Shown: in pieces, positions 16,167-21,918 of the stretch
How positions within the stretch are numbered: position 1 is the first letter of the stretch
Layout: each line of letters begins with the position of its first letter
Assembly (NCBI RefSeq): GCF_000760515.2
Contig: NW_013546142.1
Span: 1 to 21,918, forward strand
Reading direction: 5' to 3'
DNA: 21,918 nt
Source of the DNA: Mitosporidium daphniae
Lineage: Eukaryota > Microsporidia
Made by a program: the position numbers and the translations under genes
The notes under the pieces: model-generated
Told to the model about the DNA's origin: nothing
Databases searched by the model: none
What the model saw: only the letters and a program-made list of their open reading frames with translations

Positions 16167-17715
16167 ATGAGTCCCAATCATCACGACCCAGCGCTAGAGT
16201 CGCCGGCTATGTACAATTTTCGGGTTGTTTTATTAGGAGGAAAAGATCAGAGCCCAGATACTTTTCAGAAGGATTCCCCCCACAAGTGCGCAGCACCACA
16301 TGCGGTTATCCGCTGTCGCAAAAACTTTCTCTTCCGCCAAGCATATCTTCGTTCGCCTCCGAAGCATCTGTTTATCAATCGCTCTTGTTGGCAGAGAAGA
16401 AAATTGACGCAAAAATCTCGTCTTTAGAAATGCGTAGCCAGGAAATGAGATTCAAGCCGAGCAAAGTAAGCGTCGATTCTAATTTCAGCTGATACTTCCC
16501 TTTCATATTTCTGTCTCGCATTTCATATGTACCGAGCCAGCAACGGCAGATTTAGAAAATTCCTCACAATTGCAAGCGCCCAAAAGGGCGTGGACCCTTA
16601 GGATAGAAGCACATCAAGTACAACCTCCTGCAGGAAACCCCAATTTTAAGAACATCAAATTCTCTGAGGTGATAAAGTCGATCCTCGTTGAGGTTGGGGA
16701 GCCTTCCCAGAATTCATGTCTTATCGAATGGCAGAAAACACCACTTTCCAAATCAGACCTAGATGGGTTTGAAATCAAGAAAGTCTCACCACCTCCGTCA
16801 GATGTTCGTGTCTATATTGTGCCTGATTGGGCTACAGAGCGGTATCTAATTCCCAAGGAGCTTTATCAAATTTTGTCGATCTCTGCGTCTACGGCACATC
16901 CGGCAGAAAGCACAAGGCCTGCAGTCTTATTGGCCCTATGGCGATATATCAATGTATCAATGATGATGTTTATGACCGTCTCTGTAGATGAAGGGCTTGT
17001 TTCCAAGCCCAGACATGCCGAATGTGATCAAGTTTGACGAGCATCTTGAAAAGGTAGCATGTTTATTTGGATACCCCTCTTTTGATGATCAAAGCTATTT
17101 TTAGTCTTTTCCGATGTTGACTTGCTTTTGTCCTCTAACTGAGTAGGTATTTGGCGTGCCATATTGTGACCCCATAAATCTTCCAGAGTTTCTCAGCACC
17201 ATCATGGTGGACATACCCTCCCCCATTCTTATGATCCATGCCCTGAGGTATGAATTTACTTTTTCTGTTTCTCAGCGGAAACTCGGGATGTACTAAACTA
17301 CAGTTTTCGTTTGAAGTGCCTGATCCGAGGACTTCTGCCGCTGCAAAATCAAATTATGGAGCTCTCTTGGCGCCTGCGATTAAGGAAATCGAAATTCTCG
17401 ATTCACAAGTAGTGTTTTGGAATAATCATATGATAGCTCATTGATTTGTATTACACTACATGTCGGCTGGCCAGGAGGAGAGAATATCTTGCCGCATTCA
17501 AGGAAAATCCAGTCGCATTTTTGGAAGAATACATGAGGCGACATACAGACAACAATGAGGTAAGGGACTCATCATCGTCATCGCCATTTTCGCAATAGCA
17601 TATTTTTTCTGAAAATGTCCGCGTGCAGAATTACGACTATCGGAATCCCGCCTTTTACCAGAATCCATGGCTCAACGAGGCTATAGAAAAGTTCCTTTCT
17701 GACCGTTTCATTTAA
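16167..17715 (+). CDS. SWI/SNF-family chromatin remodelling subunit SMARCD / Snf12 / Rsc6 (SWIB domain)
   Basis: BAF60-type subunit linking the remodeller ATPase core to partners in the nucleus. Exons are 16167-16210, 16237-16465, 16489-16953, 16988-17053, 17147-17247, 17276-17408, 17437-17559 and 17629-17715, giving 415 aa. Introns are 26, 23, 34, 93, 28, 28 and 69 nt. Matches to SMARCD: LLLAEKKIDAKISSLEMRSQ, RAWTLRIE, SCLIEWQKTP, DGFEIKKV, the SWIB domain about 205-285 (KELYQILSISAS ... LLALWRYIN ... FDEHLEKVFG), ARRREYLAAFKENPVAFLEE, and the terminal FYQNPWLNEAIEKFL. The sixth intron (28 nt) was preferred over a 61-nt alternative because it restores the coiled segment LIDLYYTTCRLARR. The last intron could end at 17598 (39 nt), adding ten residues. 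It is shorter than animal homologues (about 515 aa). Confidence 0.93.
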
Positions 17716-18079
17716 ACCACGGAACGCACAATAGAATCCTCATGTATGTGGAAATAAACCCCCCCCCATAAGATGCTTCATGGTGTGTGTCGTTCCAATT
17801 GCAGTTTAAATTGAAAACTTTTCGTTTTGGCGGCTACTCCCAAAGCTGATCGGATGTACCTCAATCGAGGGTTTATGGCAATGTATCAATGATTGTCTTT
17901 CTTACGGGATTGGAATGCGATCTTCATTCCATTATATTACCTGCTATGGCTATAAGCCGTCGGGGTCTACGCTGCAAAGGAGGGTTCGAAAGCGGGATAA
18001 TATTTTATCTTTTCCTTTTTGGTATTGTTTTCATTTGGTGATGATTTATGCACAATAATGGCGTCTTTAATAATTTCTT
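17716..18079. other. 364-nt intergenic region
   Basis: Holds an AATAAA at 17753-17758 (37 nt past the SNF12 stop), followed at once by a run of nine C (17759-17767), then promoter sequence for the O-fucosyltransferase gene. A B-box-like GGTTCGAAAGC (17983-17993) does not sit in a foldable tRNA. I see no gene in it. Confidence 0.5.
17753..17758 (+). terminator. polyadenylation signal of the SNF12-like gene
   Basis: AATAAA lies 37 nt after the stop codon and is immediately followed by C9. Confidence 0.45.
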
Positions 18080-19461
18080 ATGAACCGGATATTTCTCTTG
18101 TTGGCAACACTTTTTCTACATGTTTTCCCTGCTCCAGCGAGCAAGGTTCCCGAGTCCCGATTTGCATTATCACGCATGAATGATTCCTCCATTCATTTTT
18201 TAAAATATTTGCCACATTCCGGATTTTCCAATCAAATTAATGAACTCAGCAATGCATTGCTAATGGCACGTCTGTTGAACAGAACTTTAATTCTGCCGCC
18301 CTTTTTTTTGGGCGAAAGGGTTACTTATCCATGGAAACCTTTTGACCGTTTAAACTCAACTCTATCCGATGCCTTTAGACAGTTCAGTTCCAATTTGAGC
18401 CACAATTTCTGGACGCTATTGGAAGTTTCCGAGTTTTTTCCACAACTTGCTGATTTTAAAGACGTAATGGCAATATCTTACTCCAATTTTAAAGATCGTT
18501 TTCCACAACCAGAGAATCTCAAATCCTACATCTTGAAGGACTATACTCGATATAATTATAAGTAGCAAAATAGCATTTTTCTTTTAGGTATGTGGTTTCA
18601 GATGTCGATACAAATCGAAACCTGACTTGCACATGTGAAGGGAACGTTACAAAAATTCGGGTGTGGATGCGTATACGGAAAAGCATGGACCTCCATATTA
18701 AATATCCCATCTCCATAGCTTTCGGATACAGAGATGATGGTGCATTGAAAAACCAACACACTCCATCGATTCTTCATGTAGGCTCGCTTTTTGGACAAGG
18801 TCGAATAGATATGGCGTTGGATAGGGAAGAAAGAATTCAAGAGGTTTTTTCGCACAAAAAAGTCATTTCTAAGCTGCTATCCAACCCAACTATTCCCTGT
18901 TTCGATATTTTAGAGTCAAATTCGAATCCCATTCTAGGAAATGGAGTCTATTTTTCCATACACCTTCGAGGAAAATTTCCATTTTCTCGCTATGTCAAGC
19001 TAGTGGCCAAGTCTTCGTTGGATATTTTTTTTGGAAATGGCAGTCTTTATGCTGCCCTTGAGGCATGCCTTAATCGTGGAGGCGTGAAAAAAGACGCTTG
19101 TTCCATATTTGCACATGGCTTGCAGGACAAAAAATTAATATCCTCAAATGTATCGCTCTTTGTAGCCACAGACATGAAAAAATTTTCTAGGTCTGCTGAA
19201 CGTGCTATACTGTCCAAGGGGTTTAAAAATATTATCACTCTTGAGGCTTTGATGACAGATTCTACCAGGAAATCAATTTTAGCCTGTTTGAAGGCTAGAG
19301 ATGCAGCTCGACCCATTCCTATCGATTTGTTGTACCCGATGTTTGACCAGTTGATGGCAGCGCGCGCTTTGGTTTTCACCGGCACTAGCGATTCTACATT
19401 CTCGCATTTCATCCACAAAATTCATTTGGCCCAATTGGAATCCAAATTCGCCGACAATTGA
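18080..19461 (+). CDS. secretory-pathway O-fucosyltransferase-family protein
   Basis: Exons are 18080-18561 and 18588-19461 with a 26-nt intron, giving 451 aa. Residues 1-20 (MNRIFLLLATLFLHVFPAPA) form a signal peptide or signal anchor, so it should act in the ER/Golgi lumen. The region LPHSGFSNQINELSNALLMA then RLLNRTLILPPF (44-75) matches the N-terminal GxxNQ donor-site motif of GDP-fucose protein O-fucosyltransferases. VYFSIHLRGKFP (about 281-292) occupies the place of the HxR motif, and FTGTSDSTFSHFI near the C terminus fits the closing Ser-rich motif. There are several NxS/T sequons. The predicted reaction is fucose transfer from GDP-fucose to protein or glycan. Substrate cannot be told, and some fungal members may use other acceptors. 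Confidence 0.8.
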
Positions 19462-20081
19462 ATGGCTTGTTTGATTGAAATTTAAATTTAAACTGCCTGT
19501 TCGATTACCGATTTTAAAGTGCTTGCTGAATTACTGATTTAAAGTTAAGAATTAATTTGTGTTTCATGGCCCCAGCTTCTCCTTTCCGAGGCGATATTTG
19601 GATCTCTAAAAGTAAAAGTAGGCATACACATCTGCCATCATGGTCAGTGTGTTCAGTGTAAAAGGTAGGCATACAAACTTGGGGATCACCAACGAACACT
19701 TAAGATAAGGATATTCCCTTGGGCGCAAATGCATGTGAGTTTCTCGCCGCAAATGGTGCAAAATATATGCAAAATGAAGATTTTTGCAACCAGTTCTATT
19801 ATTCCTGATACAAGCGGTTTTTTGCCGTCGGGTTTTTGCTGAAAAGTGAATAAATGATCGATATGCTTCTTGAATACAACGTAATTTAGCTTCTTATATC
19901 CAGCATTTGAATGGGACAATATTTATGGCGATAAGAATATCTGACGTGAGAGAATTTCATAATTCTGGAGAAAAAAGCCGGTCGAAAAGCCGATATAGCA
20001 TGCGAGAACAGGGTCAGGCTCCAATGTCAGAGGATTAATTGATACTTGGGTTAGGGTTAGGGTTAGAAAATAAATATTACT
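19462..20081. other. 620-nt intergenic region between two convergent genes
   Basis: The largest gap in the window. Near 19480-19550 are two similar AT-rich stretches (GATTACCGATTTTAAAGT / GAATTACTGATTTAAAGT). GTAGGCATACA occurs twice (19619-19629 and 19666-19676). A TTAGGG tract ends it at 20048-20066. A minus-strand open frame at 19686-19919 (77 codons) has no ATG start and no recognised domain; it may be chance or a decayed gene. No RNA gene was identified. Confidence 0.5.
20048..20066. repeat. interstitial telomeric repeat (TTAGGG)3
   Basis: GGGTTAGGGTTAGGGTTAG: just over three exact TTAGGG units, 15 nt beyond the stop codon of the minus-strand USP gene, between convergent genes. It matches the telomere repeat of most fungi and animals. 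Confidence 0.95.
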
Positions 20082-20086
20082 TTATT
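20081..20086 (-). terminator. polyadenylation signal overlapping the USP stop codon
   Basis: AATAAA on the minus strand includes the TAA stop (20082-20084), the same arrangement as in PCNA. Confidence 0.45.
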
Positions 20087-21731
20087 TTGAAATAATTGCA
20101 CTGGTACACCAAGTGTTGTTGGATTGTCTTAATTTATGAGCATGTCTTTTCAATTGAACTGACGGCTTTTGGCGGATCACTCCAGATGATGCCTTGCAGA
20201 CATTTGTACCAAAAGAGTTATCTAGTTGTCTTTTCTTTTTTCCCTTCTTTGGAAGCCGACCCGCATCATATTCGGCATCATGGATATCCAGAGGAGTGTC
20301 ATTGTGATCTAACACTGGGCGTGATCTGAGATCAGTGTCTCGTTTGGAAAAATAATCAAAAGACCTCTTCAAAGTGGATTGGGAAGTGAGGTCTTTGATA
20401 TTATCAATTACAGATTTCTTGGAGTTGGAAGAAATTGAAATGGGAATCGTTTGCGGCATGGGCACTGGTGCAACAGCACCCGGAATCGATTTTGCTACAG
20501 TAGATGACGTATCATATTGGTTCCTGGACGCTGTATGTGCATTTATGGTTGCAGTTGCTTTTGAAAGAACTGAAACCTCCTCCTCCTCCTCCTTAAGGAT
20601 GGCGTCGGTATGTGCCGATTTTGGCGAAACCGGAGAAACTGACTGAGGAATATAAAATAGAATATAGGCCTGTTGCGAAAGTACTGTTGTGTTTTTTAAA
20701 AGCCTGACATCTTCATCATCAACTTCGTACCATAGACCTTGGTTTCGGACGCATGCATGGTAATGTCCCGATGACGTGGAATACCCCGAGTGCACAATAA
20801 CACCTGCAAGGGTGTATTTGTGCCCTTTCGAGTCAATGGCGAATGGCGAGATATCTAATATTTCTGGGAATTGGATGTGTTTCGTTATTTTCCCGGCCGA
20901 AAATCCGGGGGCAAATCGCTTCATGTGAAACATAAGCAGCGAAGGCAGCTCGGAGATTGACAATTTACGTGTCGATGTGCCCAACGACGAACATGTGCCG
21001 CATTTATAAAATTCATCTAATCTCTCAGAGCGAGTAAACCTTTGAAGGGATTGTTCAATGGTCGAAGACACTTGAAGCGATATGATGTTGCCAAATGGTT
21101 CCTTCGAGTCGGAGGTTGCCCCGCAACTTTTGCAAGCAATCCTTGAAGTAAAGGTGCCCGCTGTAAGGGATTTTAGTGAAGAAAACTTTTTCTCCAGAGC
21201 ATCAAGAAATACACACAGAAATTCATGGGCATCCTCTTGACGACCATACCGGAATATTTTGGAAATCTTTTGAATATTTCCAACTATACCAGACGGTGAT
21301 ATTCTCATTTTTGATTGGGAGGAAGAGTAGAGAATTGCCCTCTGAACTAGGCGATGCATTTCGCAGGAAATGCACCACAGGGTCTTCTTTTTGTGGTCCT
21401 CACAAGCACACGAGCAGGAATTAATAATTTCAAAAAATTCTGGAACATGCATCAGGCATTGAAGTACAGAGTTTAAAAAGCAAGTATTCCCCAAATTGGA
21501 AAGGCCAACTGGGCGCGGCAGACATGACCCTGAAATTATTTTTTCTTGCAAAACAGGAGGACCAGTCGCTCCTGGTGCTGCGGACGCTGAGACTCCCAAT
21601 GATGCGGCCGTGGCCTCCTTTAAATTTTGTGAGTTACGTGCAGCTCTGAATACAATTCTCTTACGCATGTATATTGGCGGAAGGAGACTACTGGAGCCTC
21701 CATCACCAAGCAAACATGTTTCGGATTTCAT
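20082..21731 (-). CDS. ubiquitin-specific protease, USP36/USP42-like
   Basis: Cysteine deubiquitinase, 549 aa, intronless, ATG at 21729-21731. The USP domain spans about 75-360: the Cys box GLSNLGNTCFLNSVLQCL with nucleophile Cys84; YGRQEDAHEFL (162-172), typical of the USP36/17/42 group; zinc pairs C200/C203 and C244/C247; LLMFHMKRF; the His box HSGYSTSSGHYHACVR with His323; the acidic site VDDED (337-341); and QQAYILFY. The C-terminal 190 residues are Ser/Thr-rich and disordered, with a basic cluster KKGKKKR (about 499-505) that could act as a nuclear/nucleolar signal, as in USP36. The segment between the EF-helix and the first zinc pair is shorter than in animals. A second in-frame Met at residue 22 is an alternative start. 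Confidence 0.95.
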   Translation of the reverse strand: MKSETCLLGDGGSSSLLPPIYMRKRIVFRAARNSQNLKEATAASLGVSASAAPGATGPPVLQEKIISGSCLPRPVGLSNLGNTCFLNSVLQCLMHVPEFFEIINSCSCACEDHKKKTLWCISCEMHRLVQRAILYSSSQSKMRISPSGIVGNIQKISKIFRYGRQEDAHEFLCVFLDALEKKFSSLKSLTAGTFTSRIACKSCGATSDSKEPFGNIISLQVSSTIEQSLQRFTRSERLDEFYKCGTCSSLGTSTRKLSISELPSLLMFHMKRFAPGFSAGKITKHIQFPEILDISPFAIDSKGHKYTLAGVIVHSGYSTSSGHYHACVRNQGLWYEVDDEDVRLLKNTTVLSQQAYILFYIPQSVSPVSPKSAHTDAILKEEEEEVSVLSKATATINAHTASRNQYDTSSTVAKSIPGAVAPVPMPQTIPISISSNSKKSVIDNIKDLTSQSTLKRSFDYFSKRDTDLRSRPVLDHNDTPLDIHDAEYDAGRLPKKGKKKRQLDNSFGTNVCKASSGVIRQKPSVQLKRHAHKLRQSNNTWCTSAIISK

Positions 21732-21783
21732 AATGTGTAAAAGGAATGTGCGACTGTTTTGCTTTAGATTTTATTTTATATTT

Positions 21784-21918
21784 TGACTTGATTTGCTCGT
21801 TTATTTTGCTATTTTATATTTTGATTTGATTTGATTTGATTTGCTCGTTTATTTTGCTATTTTATATTTTGATTTGATTTGATTTGATTTGCTCGTTTAT
21901 TTTGCTATTTTATATTTT
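21784..21918. repeat. 48-bp tandem repeat at the right edge, upstream of the USP gene
   Basis: TTGCTCGTTTATTTTGCTAT recurs at 21793, 21841 and 21889, a 48-bp period. Each unit also contains TTTATATTTT and, in the last two, a GATTT pentamer run (four in tandem). The tract reaches the window end, so its full length is unknown. It lies about 50 nt upstream of the USP ATG, in promoter position. Confidence 0.9.

Noticed and set aside
16950-16964. 15-nt direct repeat CAATGTATCAATGAT shared with 17879-17893
   Set aside because: It is AT-rich and short enough to arise by chance in a window of this size.
17414-17474. 61-nt version of the sixth SNF12 intron
   Set aside because: A 28-nt intron at 17409-17436 also keeps phase and restores a helical segment aligned with SMARCD homologues.
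17983-17993. B-box-like GGTTCGAAAGC suggesting a tRNA gene
   Set aside because: The flanking bases do not form a T-stem or acceptor stem, and the upstream A-box candidate mismatches the consensus.
3507-18587. Ciliate or other alternative-code genome, suggested by tiny introns
   Set aside because: Conserved genes end with TAA, TAG and TGA at the expected family C termini, and no in-frame stops occur within conserved domains.
19686-19919. 77-codon minus-strand frame in the large gap
   Set aside because: It has no ATG start, no domain, and no splice partner that I could find.

Overview
The window is nuclear DNA from a very compact eukaryotic genome, most likely an early-diverging, reduced fungus of the Rozellomycota/Microsporidia type that still has a mitochondrion. 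This placement is an inference. The evidence is: spliceosomal genes packed on both strands with gaps of tens to a few hundred bases; 27 reconstructed introns, 22 of them only 22-37 nt long; standard stop codons; AATAAA signals that touch or overlap stop codons; TTAGGG-type telomeric motifs; and a DnaJ with a mitochondrial presequence. Nothing indicates bacterial DNA, a virus, an intact transposon or a CRISPR array.

Layout from left to right: the 3' part of a possible cyclin-H-like gene (+); glucose-6-phosphate isomerase (-); a small C2H2 zinc-finger protein (-); PP2A regulatory B55 subunit (+, 5 exons); a catalytic-core-only MUS81 (-, 4 exons); NOP53 (-); PCNA (+, 3 exons); AP-1 gamma adaptin (-, 7 exons, with a minisatellite-encoded hinge); a 30-bp minisatellite; a small signal-peptide protein (+); TRAPPC3/BET3 (-, 3 exons); mitochondrial DnaJ/MDJ1-type (-, 2 exons); an unassigned helical (HEAT/ARM-like) protein (-, 2 exons); a SMARCD/SNF12/RSC6 SWIB-domain subunit (+, 8 exons); an O-fucosyltransferase-family protein (+, 2 exons); an interstitial telomeric repeat; a USP36-like deubiquitinase (-); and a 48-bp tandem repeat at the right edge.

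The genes are ordinary eukaryotic housekeeping functions: glycolysis, DNA replication and repair, ribosome biogenesis, vesicle traffic, chromatin remodelling, phosphatase signalling and ubiquitin. They do not form one pathway or cluster. What stands out is architecture and lineage-specific loss: tiny introns; MUS81 and NOP53 trimmed at the N terminus; a PCNA with serine where the modified Lys164 normally sits; and a gamma-adaptin hinge rewritten by a 9-residue Ser-Pro repeat. Splice sites were placed by GT/AG, reading phase and alignment to remembered family sequences, so two of them (AP-1 gamma fifth intron, SNF12 last intron) remain ambiguous and are flagged. I saw no convincing new multi-gene system.
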